DNA from: Biscogniauxia marginata
Taxonomy: Eukaryota; Ascomycota; Sordariomycetes; Xylariales; Xylariaceae
DNA: 64,000 nt
Direction: 5' to 3'
Assembly: GCA_022695795.1 (NCBI GenBank)
Contig: MU404073.1
Span: 372,001-436,000, forward strand
How positions within the stretch are numbered: position 1 is the stretch's first letter; each line of letters begins with the position of its first letter. Positions 55,042 to 64,000 of the stretch are shown here, in pieces. The translations under genes and the position numbers were made by a program. The notes beneath the pieces were generated by a model that did not search any database, had not been told where the DNA came from, and saw nothing but the letters and a program-made list of their open reading frames with translations.

Positions 55042-57576
55042 TTAGTCTACCCTCAATATTCTCGGACCACGCTTCTTGCTGGCCTTCTTCTTCTTATGTC
55101 CCTTCTCGAACGAGGCTGCCGAGGCGTGGTCTCGGCCGACATTATCAAGGTCTTTGACCTTGTAAATCCGAATGATCCAGTTCTCACTGGTATAGGCCTC
55201 CTCGAGCGTGTTGAGGACTGGGCCTTGATCGGGTAGTCTGGCACCCCTGACACGGTCCTGGGCTTGCCCGGGAGGGAAGAGAGACCCATAGTTGTAGTAT
55301 GACATCTTGTACCTGTCGTCACCGTTAGCAATCTAAACTCATCACATATCTAAGTATACGGCTGAAACTTACATCAAACTGTTCTTCATGGTCTCCGAAG
55401 CCTCGCCGTCGACTCTGTACTCACCACGGGCGGTGAAGTAGTCGCGCTCCTTGACCTCGTCCGGCCAGATACCCTCGGCAATTCTGACCATCCAGAGGAA
55501 CTTGTTGATGTCGTCGCCCGAATAGCCGAGAAGGCCACCAAAGACAACCAGAACATAGTCAACCTCGTGCTGGCGCATAATTGGGTAGCTGACTTCTTCC
55601 CTGGAAGCCATCGCCTTACCAACTGTAGCGATATGGGTGTTGTTCCATGTGTTGTTGTCGACCAGGGTCGGCCGGTCAGCCATGCCGCCGATCTGATAGC
55701 CATAATCCCACCAAGACATGATCTTGGCATCCTCATGGGTGTTTTGGCGAAGCCATTGGTAAGCCTCACGGTAGTCGTCGATAATATGCTGGCTACCATC
55801 AGGCATGCGGCTTGCGAGAACGACGGACGGGGAAGAGTATGCGTTTGAGGTGACCCAGGTGCAGTGCTGTACAAAAATGAGCAGATAAAGGACCATAGCC
55901 CCGGCTATGAACCCTTTACCGACGAGATTGTAAATCCCAACCACCGGCTGCGACGCTGCGCGAAGCGAGCTCTGCTTCGAGACCTTCTTCGCATGGCCGT
56001 CCGACGCTTCCTCCTCAGCATCCGGCACAACCGGTGACTTGGCCACGAGATATGTATCGAGAAGCTGGGAGACGGCAATAGCAGCGGCCACGCACACCAC
56101 CGGTGTGAGAGTGAGCATCAACCGAACCATAACACCGGCGAAGTAGCTTCCGAAGAGCGCATAGACTATGATAAAGACATGCTCATCTTCTAGCTTCTGG
56201 AAGCACAGGTACACACCGGCCGGAAAAAGCCAAATCAACATGTTAAGGTCGAAAAAGAAGGCAGGCCAGGCGGTGGGCTGATGTTCAGAAACGGATGCAA
56301 TGATAGGGATATGGATCTTGGCATAGCTCGTATCCCATAGTGAATAGAACCGGCCTGACCAAGGAGCGATGTATCCACCGGCCGTTAGGCCGACAAGACC
56401 AAGCAGTGCGATACCAAAAATGCCGCCCAGTGCCACATAGAGGAAAGTCTGGAACTGCCGGCTGGGGACAGCAGAACGGACATACTCGAGGAAGGCAACT
56501 AGCTGGAGGAAGCCGAAAATACCTAACGGGTGTTAGTGGTGACCCGGCCAGCTCTTTTATGTATCGGTTGGAACTTACCAAGTGCCGGCATGTGTTCACT
56601 TGTGCGAACGGGCAGGAAACCGACGAATGGAATCTGCATGCTAGCCAGAGTTCCAAGGGCATACCATGTGGTGTATGCCACATAGAGGCGCATGCTAAAT
56701 CTTCCCATACAGACAAGCACGAAGGAGTGCAGAGGGATCAAGCATGTGATGAAGGCATATCCACCCCAGGAAGCCACCATATAACCGTAGAACAAGGCGC
56801 ATAGTGCACCCCACAGCACGGACCCTAGCTTCAAGGCCTTGATCCACAGATAAAAGGTGAAGACGAGGAGGAAGATGGCAATGGCCTCGTTATCGTAGGA
56901 ACCAGCAACAGATCGCGAGATGTAGCCCGGGGCTATGCCCATGAAGGCGGCGGCGAGGAGGCCGGCGGAGGAGGAGGTGGTCATCTCATTAGTAAGGAGG
57001 TAGGCGGCGAAAGCGGTCAGGCCGGAGAAAGCGGGTGCCAGAAGCACACAGATGTTCCGGATGTCGACGGGAACGGTCAGAGCGCGGAGGAGATGGTATA
57101 TGACGCCGCTGGTGACCATGAGGCCTGGATAGAGGGTTCCGCCGGTGACGCGGCCCAGGGGATGCCACGTTCGGTCGTCAAACCAGTCCCAGAAATCGTA
57201 GAATCCATTTGCGACCAGGTACTTCGTCGCTCGGAAGTTGAACCACGGATCGACTACATGGCCAAGCAGGTTAGAGAGGGGCTATAAGGCTGGGTTGGTA
57301 GCTAGACAGCGAGATAGAGAGACTGACATTCGTGGATGATGCTTTCGAAGCCTATGGAGGAATTGGTAAGTTAGCCGGCTGCAACAAGAGGCAATTGGGC
57401 CTGGACTTGGGCTTGGTGTAGCACCTACGGATAACGGAGAATAGGCGGCTGGCAATTGCTGCACCGGCAATGAAGCAGAGGATGATGACCCTCAACAGGG
57501 TCTTGGTGCTCTGGTTCTTCCCTACGTTGATCAGAAGATCAACGGGGCTAGAGCTGGCAGTCGTTGCGACAGCCAT
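55042..57576 (-). CDS. STT3: oligosaccharyltransferase catalytic subunit STT3
   Basis: ER membrane enzyme that transfers the Glc3Man9GlcNAc2 glycan from dolichol to Asn of nascent proteins. Exons in transcript order: 57429-57576, 57328-57351 (only 24 nt), 56579-57253, 55373-56522 and 55042-55312, giving 755 aa. The small second exon encodes FESIIHE, and the junctions restore [21 protein letters not shown], which holds the first metal-binding Asp. [16 protein letters not shown] carries the second acidic motif, ASVSEHQP lies in the external loop, and [23 protein letters not shown] (near 551-573) is the WWDYG acceptor-sequon site. Many transmembrane helices occupy residues 30-500. The Lys-rich cytosolic-style tail is [10 protein letters not shown]. 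Both ends and all key motifs are present. Confidence 0.95.
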
Positions 57577-58805
57577 TATCGTCGGTGTTGTTCCCTTGAC
57601 GATGTGACGGTTGGGAGCGGTGTCACATCTAGAGAGGCTTGTCTTGAGGGTGTGTGGGTGAATTGGTGTAAGTCAGACAGTAAAAGGTGGTGTTGAAGGA
57701 AAAAAGTGAGAGGACAGCTGTACCAAAGCTTTCATGTTAGAGTGCATCATTGGCACCGCGCATCAAGAAGCTCCGACCCTGCAGGGGCTTGAGGGGTCTC
57801 ACAGCGGGTCGCCTAGACTTTTGGTCTCCACTTTAAAGGTGGCTAGTGCATTACCATGGTACGTATCTACTCCAGCGCCAGGTACCCTGCACCTACCTGT
57901 CTTACCTACATGTACCTAAGGTATTCTTTAAACCTTGTTTAATACCCGCGCGGGCTTTATATAATATATAAATATAAAGGTGTTATTATAATACACATCT
58001 ATGTTGTTTCTTCACTAAATTAGGTATTTTTAAAAAGGATGTTATTTATCATGTTACTTTAAAATAATTGTTGAATAATATGAACCTAGGGTATTTCACC
58101 TTGGGTATTTCACTTTGAAGCTATAAGCTGTTATAAAAGTAGGTCTATACTTTATTTACCTTAAAGAGTTCTCAGCTGTCTACCTGCCAGTCGGTCTAAA
58201 AGATCACACAACATCTACCTAGGTAGCTTAGGTACCTATTATCTAATCTCCTCATTATGAGTAGGTACTCTGAACACTTGATCATACAAGCGGCATAGAG
58301 GAATTATCACTATGCTCGGAGAAGGTAGATTCAAGCGGGCACACTTCTTTCTACCAGTGGCACCACGTCTGCCAGCTCGACAGTTACTTGTTCCCACCAG
58401 TGTCCTTACAATGCATACCATATGCGAGGAGAGAGATGAGACAGTTGTCATCGTACAGGTCGATAAATATGCGCAGTTCTCCATGCCGAAGCCGAGCTGG
58501 AAATCGGGACAGGAACACCACGAGAATCGTCGTCGGATCCGACCCTCCCAAATGGTCTAGGTAACTGATAGTATTGTACAGATGTACAGAAAACTCAAGG
58601 AAATCTATAGGGCAGATTCTGGGAGCGTCGTAATCAATCATGCACCGAACCTCCCAGGAGGCAGGTTTTGCCGTTGGACCAAGTCGAACCAGCTACCCTA
58701 TTCAACACTGGCTCCGAATCCATCCCGCGATCCTGCCTCCTTTTCTCCCAAGTCTATTCCGCACCCGGTTTTCCCACATATTATACTCGACCGCCACGCG
58801 CCATA
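57577..58805. other. intergenic region with AT-rich island
   Basis: This contains the STT3 promoter and the 3' region of ATP synthase subunit e. TACCTA motifs occur near 57885-57925 and 58215-58235. An 85-codon ATG frame on the minus strand (58384-58641) has no recognisable motif and I do not call it. Confidence 0.5.
57955..58165. other. AT-rich island
   Basis: About 200 bases visibly much richer in A and T than the rest, with many TATA and TTAAA runs. It includes an imperfect tandem GGGTATTTCAC duplication near 58089-58113. It might be a decayed, RIP-mutated repeat remnant, but I see no coding trace of a transposon. Confidence 0.4.
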
Positions 58806-59237
58806 TCATGGCTTTTGTGCCATTAGGGCGTTCAAGTAGGCTTCTAGGTCGAATTTCGGGTCCATAGGATCTTGGTTCACTACTAGCTCGTTAGCATCCT
58901 GCGCACGCTTTGGTGTACGTTCGGAGCCTGGTAAGTGACAAGGAGGAGGAGGACATACGGCCGCTCTTTTCTGACGAGGCGGCTTGTGGGGTTTTAGACT
59001 TGGTGTACTCGGCCCTGGCCTGCTCTATTAATTGTTGCTTGTGCTTATAATCCCTCTCTGCGGTAGCGGCCTTCTGAGCAGCGGTGATGCTCCGTTGGTG
59101 CGTGAAACCGTAGAAGACGCCGAGGGCTAGGGCGGAATACCGGAGCACCTGCGATGCCGTTAGCTACTAGCTCGCCGGGCCCCAGAGTTGGGCGTGGTTG
59201 AGACGGTACGCACGTTGACTCCCGACGTAGAAGACAT
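58806..59237 (-). CDS. ATP21: mitochondrial F1Fo ATP synthase subunit e
   Basis: Small inner-membrane subunit of the Fo part, required for dimerisation of ATP synthase (also called Tim11 in yeast). Exons in transcript order: 59214-59237, 58959-59148 and 58806-58882, giving 96 aa. Exon 1 is MSSTSGVN; exon 2 continues VLRYSALALGVFYGFTHQRS, a membrane helix with the GxxxG-like GVFYG motif, then a charged helix (AERDYKHKQQLIEQARAEY). The last junction was set by the canonical branch site TGCTAACG followed by gctag, and gives LVNQDPMDPKFDLEAYLNALMAQKP, the typical C-terminal end. Reading through this intron gives a false Ser-rich tail. A CCAATTGG sits 79 bp upstream of the ATG. Confidence 0.9.
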
Positions 59238-59315
59238 TGGGCCGGCTTTTGTCGCGCAACTAGTTGGGGAGAAGACGGAGCAATGTGCTATAGATGCGCA
59301 GGCAGGCAAGGGAAT

Positions 59316-59325
59316 GCCAATTGGC
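59316..59325. promoter_or_regulatory. CCAAT box (palindromic CCAATTGG) before ATP synthase e
   Basis: GCCAATTGGC contains CCAAT on both strands, about 80 bp upstream of the start. As for cytochrome c1 this fits control by the Hap complex. Short motif; contextual support only. Confidence 0.4.
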
Positions 59326-60126
59326 CCGTTTCCAGGGGGTTGTCGGGGTTTATAGAACAGTTGAGGAAAGACAGGTGCGTGATAGAATGGAGGATTGCAC
59401 GATGATCGGGAAATTTCGCATACATATTTTTTCCAAGCCGGCCGAACAGCCAAGTATACAGAGGTACTTGGGTACATCAGGTAGTTTAGATAGATTTAGC
59501 GAAAGTGCGCTTAGGTACCTGTGGGTACGGCTACGGCTCCTCGACCATCCTCGCTGCCTCGGTTAGAGCATCGAGCTCGGGTAAAAGCATAAACGGCGTT
59601 TGACCACCCATAAATGCACATACCCGGCGGTGCAGAGAGCATTACATAAGACAATACCTACCTAATCTGACAGGTACCTAAGGTACAGGGTACATCGGCG
59701 TGGCTAGCTCAAGATGCGCGGACAAAGGGCCTGCAAAAGAAAGGGACGCGCGCATTGGATCATGCATCCAAATCTAGGTATAGACTAAACTTAGCTGTGT
59801 ATATTACTTTAACACTTCCAAACCTACCTCCACCGACCTACTCACTGCACTTCCTCTTCTGTTCCTACACGCGATATCATCCATGACAAACACGGCGGCG
59901 GCGACGACGGCGACGGCGACAACAACAACAACGATAACAACAACAATACCAAAACACCCGGGAAATCACTGCACTACATAGACATACTTACTATTCGTCG
60001 CCGGGTCCAAGTTGTGGACAACACCAAGCTCGGCCTAGCTCTTGAGCCTTTTCCCGGACTTGAGAGAGGGAGGATATTAACGCCAGATACCGAGGGAGAA
60101 AGAGATGGGTGGTTGTAGAGGACAAG
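59326..60126. other. divergent intergenic region
   Basis: Promoters of ATP synthase e (-) and the dynein chain (+). TACCTA/TAGGTA motifs occur near 59655-59692. A GGC/GAC/AAC trinucleotide tract at about 59893-59946 lies inside the upstream ORF listed next. Confidence 0.55.
59883..59981 (+). other. Thr/Ala-rich upstream ORF, 32 codons
   Basis: ATG to TAG frame in the presumed leader of the dynein intermediate chain, ending 145 bp before its ATG. The trinucleotide tract makes it nearly all Thr and Ala (MTNTAAATTATATTTTT). It could reduce translation of the main ORF if the transcript starts upstream of it. Confidence 0.4.
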
Positions 60127-62279
60127 ATGCAACAACGAAGAGATGAGATTCTAGCCAAGAAGGCGAAGCTTGCCGAGCTCAAGCGCCAACGGGAACTGAG
60201 GGCAAACCAAGCCAATGCCGGTAGATCGGGCATAGCCAGTCCTAACGACGTACTGCCAGCCCCCCCGACGGCCTGCACGTCTTCATCTTGCTAACCCGCT
60301 GTGTGTTGCAGCTGATAACCCCTACCCCCAGCCGGGCAGACAACCGGAAAGAGATCGAGTCGCTCATCAACAGCCTAGTTGGCGACAGTAGGCCTAGTTC
60401 CACCGTCACCGGCGCAGCTTCGCCCGGCCTACGAGGAAGCCGCCCGAACAGCGTCCTAAGCGCCGGCGAGCTCAACAGCGAGATATCCGAATATGCCTCG
60501 CAGGCGAACGGCCACCACCCGCTGCTACCACCGTCACAGCCGCAAGTTCTGACCACCGTCCCTCTCCAGACCGTCTACGAATGTCCACCTTCGCCGGTGA
60601 AGGAAATCTTCTCCTACAGCAAGGGTGTCCAGACAACAGAGGAGTGGACACCGCCGGCCTCGCGGTCTCGTGCCTTTTCCGAGCTTGATGACGAAGACCT
60701 GCCCGGCGCAACCTCCTCGCCGAGTAAACGGATGAGTAGGCGGGAACGTGACAAGGAGGAAGAGCTACGACAGAACCTGCGGAAGGAAATCGAAGAAGAA
60801 CTAAAGGCCGCTCGCGACCTCGTCACCGATGGAGTCCTGCAGACCGGCTCCGTCGCCACCTCCAACTTCCCCGCCAGGGCCTTGAGCAATGAAGAACTGG
60901 CAGCTGTGACGGCGTCTGATGACTTCCTCGACTTTGTTGAGAGATCTACTAAAGTCATCGAGCGGGCTCTCGACGTCAGCAACGAATACGACATCCTGAC
61001 AGACTACTCTTTACAAGCCCACGATATCGAAGACGATGATGAGCAGGCTGGAAATACGGGGGGCAAGGGCCGACGGCGTGTTAAGGAGGTCGTACAGTTC
61101 TACGATGATAGATGGTCCAAGAAGCGCATGGTTAGCAGTATCGACTTCTCCCCCAAGTTTCCAGAGCTGCTGCTTGCCTCCTACACAAAAAACCCAGCAG
61201 CACCCCATGATCCCGACGGCATCGTGCAGGTCTGGAACCAACACCTGCATGACCGGCCCGAGTTTCTGTTCCATGCCCAATCCGACATCCTCACCGCTAA
61301 GTTCTCTCCTTTCCATCCAAACCTCATCATCGGTGGCACCTACTCGGGGCAAGTCCTTCTGTGGGACACCCGTGCCAAGGTTTCACCCGTCCAAAAGACG
61401 CCCTTGACAGGCTCTGGCCACTCGCACCCCGTCTACTCGGTCGACATCGTCGGTACGCAAAATGCCAACAACATCATATCGGTCTCTACCGACGGTGCCC
61501 TCTGCGTCTGGAGTGTTGACATGCTCTCCCAACCCCAAGAATCCCTTACCCTTACCACCCCGCCCCCCAACAAATTCGAGGATCTCGCGCCGACGACCAT
61601 GGCGTTCCCCCAAGCTGATCCTACATACTTCCTACTCGGCTCGGAAGAGGGTTCTATCTACCCATGCCACCGGTACGACCGCGCCGGAGCTAAAGCTGGC
61701 GTTGACTCACGCGTGTCCTACAAGGGACACGCGGCGCCGGTCATGAGCGTAGACTTCCACCCGGCGCGCGGACCCGTCGACCTGGGCGACCTCGTGCTCT
61801 CTTCCTCCCTCGACTGGTCCGTCAAGCTGTGGAAGGTACGCGCCCCGGCCGCCACGAGCACCATCGTCGAGAGCGCAGGCACCGCCGTGCCGCCGCTACT
61901 TGAGTTTGTGCGCGAGGACGTCGTCTACGACGCGGCCTGGTCGCCCGTGCGGCCCGGCGTCTTCGCCCTCGTCGACGGCAGCGGCTCGCTCGAGCTCTGG
62001 GACATCACGGTCGAGACCGAGATCCCTGTTGCCAAGATCAGCCCGACGCCCCGCAAGGAGGGCCGCCAGCTCCTCAGCAAGAGCCTAAATAAGATCTCCT
62101 GGGAGCCCAGTGAGGGCAAGCGCCTCGCCACGGGCGGCATCGACGCCGTCGTCAGCGTCTTCGAGGTCGGCCCCGACCTCGGCGGCAAGGAGACCGTCAG
62201 GAGCGAGGAGTGGACCAACGTCAAGAAGCTCGTCGCGAGGCTCGAGGCCGTCGGGGCGGGCGCCGTGGGCTTGGCGTAG
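60127..62279 (+). CDS. cytoplasmic dynein intermediate chain
   Basis: Cargo- and dynactin-binding subunit of dynein 1. Two exons, 60127-60249 and 60312-62279, giving 696 aa. The N-terminus MQQRRDEILAKKAKLAELKRQ is the charged coiled coil that binds dynactin p150 and NudE. Residues near 143-150 read SKGVQTTE, a (K/R)x(T/V)QT-type LC8 light-chain motif. A second charged helix (RRERDKEEELRQNLRKEIEEEL) follows. From about residue 290 to 690 are WD40 repeats: VVQFYDDRWSKKRMVSSIDFSPKFPELLLASY, then FHPNLIIGGTYSGQVLLWDTR, SHPVYSVDIVGTQNANNIIS and HAAPVMSVDFHPARG. The length is as expected for the family. Confidence 0.92.
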
Positions 62280-63176
62280 GTAGAAAAGTCTGCAGCATCT
62301 TAACTTACAGAGAGGTTCTTTTAGCTTTCAACCCATATTTGCTCTGTCCTCATGATGTGTCTTTTGGTGTGAATGAGTGATGTGCGTGAGGTGCTTTATT
62401 TCTGTTTTGGTTTGAGATGCGAAATGTTGTCGATTGTTTGGGGGGGGAAGGGAGGCTCAGCCGAAGTGGTGTACCTTTATTCTGCATTTATACCCATTAT
62501 CATACATATTTAAAAATAAGAGTAAAGCAACCTCTCCCTCACTGGATTGCGTACGTGAATTAGGGAGGGGGGATTGATAGAAATGGGGAGTAAGAGTAGT
62601 TTGGAGTCGAGTTGTTAGGGGCGAATTAGTGATGGCAGGAGATGAAAGGGGGGAGGGAATTAGATATCTAGAACAGAATAAGGTAGGGCAGAGTACAGTA
62701 TACTAGAACTAATAGTATCGCATTGGCAGCTTACCCCTTCCTACATGCTTACTTACCCCCTATAAGTAGAGATGTGCCACTTAAAATCCGATACATCTGG
62801 CTGGATAAATATTAATCACAACCTATCCAAAACGACGTGTTGTTTACAGGTTGGATGGTGATAGATAGTACGAGAAAAGCATATTCTTGACACTCTACTT
62901 GGGTGCTGTATCTAAGGGAAAGGGGGCAAAGGGGGAAAGAGCCAAAAAAGAAATCGTTGCAAACGCTCTATTCTCAATTGATCGTTGGTTTTACATGATT
63001 ACTATCTGCGTACTCGTAACACTAATATCCGCCCCTATCATCAACAGCCCGCGTGCCTGTCTGTCTGTCCGCCTGTCCATCTCCGCTGTTTCTCACATAC
63101 TGGGTAAAAGGTAATTCTCCCATTTCCGCCCGTCAAGCCTATCCAGTCATTTCCTTTTGGCTTCCAATTTGTTTCT
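62280..63176. other. convergent intergenic region
   Basis: 3' regions of the dynein chain (+) and the nucleoporin-like gene (-). Frames here are low in complexity; no gene seen. Confidence 0.55.
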
Positions 63177-64000
63177 TTACTCAATATCGTCTACCCCCCA
63201 GACGCTCACTCCCTTTTTCTCCAGACTACTCTTAAGATTGCCAAGAACGGCCGCTCTTCGCTCCCGCTTTTCCTTTACAGCTTTCCTTTCGGCATCCCCA
63301 AATCCACTCAGCTTCTTGCGCGGTGGCGTCCGGAACATGCCCCCGCTATTACTTGTAACAGATGCTGAGAGTGAATGTCGAATGACGCTTCCGCGTTGCG
63401 GCGTGCTGGCATCGCGAATCGACCGCTCGGGCGAGAATATCATCGACGACCTCTTAGCGTTGGGCGTAGCAAACGGGGAGCCCTCGCGGCTTCCTGTTGG
63501 GCCCACCGAGCCGAGACGTAGCTTGCGCATCTGGTTCTCGAGGACATCAATATCGCCACTGCGTTTCTCGACCATACTAGTCATCTTCGTGATAGTGCGC
63601 ACAACTGCCTCGATGGTAGGCGTAGGCCCACCTTTACCGTTGGCGTTACTAGCAGAGACTATTCTAGCCTTGAGTAAGGTGAGATTCTCTTCCGTCTCAG
63701 CCAAGAGTTTCATAAACTTGGCGAGCTCACGCCGAAGATCACTCTGCTGAGCTGCTTGCTCTGAGCTCAGAGGCAAGCCTCGATTGGCAACTGCCTGTTC
63801 TGGATCAAACCGCGCCGCAATGATCTTCTTGAGATCAGCTTGCTTATTGCGGTCACGGACAACCTCGCGCTGTAAATCTTGAATCTGTGCTAGCTTTTCC
63901 TCTACATCGATAATTCTTGCCTCGTCCAAAGCTTCTCCAAGGTCTTGATCGATTATGTCAGTCAAACCCTCAACTTCAGCCAAGGTCCAGTCCTCAGATG
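63177..64000 (-). CDS. C-terminal part of a Nup159/Nup214-like nucleoporin (gene runs off the right edge)
   Basis: The frame stays open to the last base, so the start lies beyond the window; at least 274 residues are here. Most of it is coiled coil: LTDIIDQDLGEALDEARIIDVEEKL, IQDLQREVVRDRNKQADLKKI, SEQAAQQSDLRRELAKFMKLLAE and AVVRTITKMTSMVEKRSGDIDVLENQMRKL. A Ser/Pro region follows, then TPPRKKLSGFGDAERKAVKEKRERRAAVLGNL and the end KGVSVWGVDDIE. I associate this C-terminal pattern with the fungal homologue of cytoplasmic-face nucleoporin Nup159, where the coiled coil assembles with Nup82 and Nsp1. No FG repeats are visible because the N-terminal part is missing, so the name is tentative. Confidence 0.6.
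   Translation of the reverse strand, partial: SEDWTLAEVEGLTDIIDQDLGEALDEARIIDVEEKLAQIQDLQREVVRDRNKQADLKKIIAARFDPEQAVANRGLPLSSEQAAQQSDLRRELAKFMKLLAETEENLTLLKARIVSASNANGKGGPTPTIEAVVRTITKMTSMVEKRSGDIDVLENQMRKLRLGSVGPTGSREGSPFATPNAKRSSMIFSPERSIRDASTPQRGSVIRHSLSASVTSNSGGMFRTPPRKKLSGFGDAERKAVKEKRERRAAVLGNLKSSLEKKGVSVWGVDDIE

Noticed and set aside
58384..58641. 85-codon minus-strand ATG ORF near ATP synthase e
   Set aside because: No motif, no introns to extend it; not distinguishable from chance.
58926..58958. 31-nt intron option at the end of ATP synthase e
   Set aside because: Too short for a fungal intron; the longer option has a canonical TGCTAACG branch site and gives the family C-terminus.

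Overview
The window is nuclear DNA from a filamentous ascomycete (Pezizomycotina, most likely a sordariomycete; I cannot name the genus from sequence alone). Evidence: spliceosomal introns mostly of 50-80 nt with GTAAGT/GTGAGT-type donors, CTAAC/CTGAC branch points and CAG/TAG acceptors; a Zn2Cys6 regulator of the fungal type; fungal forms of cytochrome c1, ATP synthase subunit e and FAR-17a/AIG1; a pol III tRNA gene with an intron after the anticodon; and gene spacing of about one gene per 2.5 kb. There is no CRISPR array, rRNA, intact transposon or secondary-metabolite backbone gene. I find 23 protein genes (one cut by the right edge) and one tRNA gene. Exon boundaries were placed by hand from splice signals, reading frame and family knowledge.

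Layout. 1-13 kb: a conserved fungal protein of unknown function (+), pyroglutamyl peptidase I (+), a 53-residue cysteine-rich protein (+), a YqjM-like Old Yellow Enzyme (-) and a BTB-like protein (+). 13-21.3 kb, all minus: an MBD4-like DNA glycosylase 14 nt behind an unknown 222-aa ORF, then cytochrome c1, DAHP synthase and a FAR-17a/AIG1 membrane protein. 22-31.7 kb: WD40-cyclophilin (+), a nine-exon Zn2Cys6 factor (+), an FMN alpha-hydroxyacid oxidoreductase (-) and GINS subunit Sld5 (+). 32-44 kb: an Rnl5-type RNA ligase (-), PP2A methylesterase (+), tRNA-dihydrouridine synthase 2 (-) and a 1002-aa DUF8004-type protein (+). 45-64 kb: a Rad53/Chk2-type kinase (+), a 981-aa unknown protein (+), tRNA-Thr(AGT) (+), oligosaccharyltransferase STT3 (-), ATP synthase subunit e (-), dynein intermediate chain (+) and the C-terminal part of a Nup159-like nucleoporin (-).

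Most genes are housekeeping: respiration (cytochrome c1, ATP synthase e), aromatic amino acid entry (DAHP synthase), genome maintenance (MBD4-like glycosylase, Sld5, Rad53-like kinase), RNA repair and modification (RNA ligase, DUS2), N-glycosylation (STT3) and transport (dynein chain, nucleoporin). They do not form a cluster.

The least conventional spot is 15.04-15.08 kb. Two minus-strand ORFs are separated by 14 nt, and a perfect 12-bp inverted repeat with an 8-nt loop covers both the stop codon of the first and the start codon of the second. This could be a bicistronic transcript with a coupling hairpin; a possible 140-nt intron in the same place would instead fuse the ORFs. Other points: an alpha-hydroxyacid oxidoreductase lacking the active-site arginine (HGGGQ for HGGRQ), a 6-nt internal exon in the Zn2Cys6 gene, a 6-nt first coding exon in DAHP synthase, an RNA ligase of a bacterial-type family, low-complexity upstream ORFs, and a dispersed TAGGTA/TACCTA motif that fills intergenic DNA.
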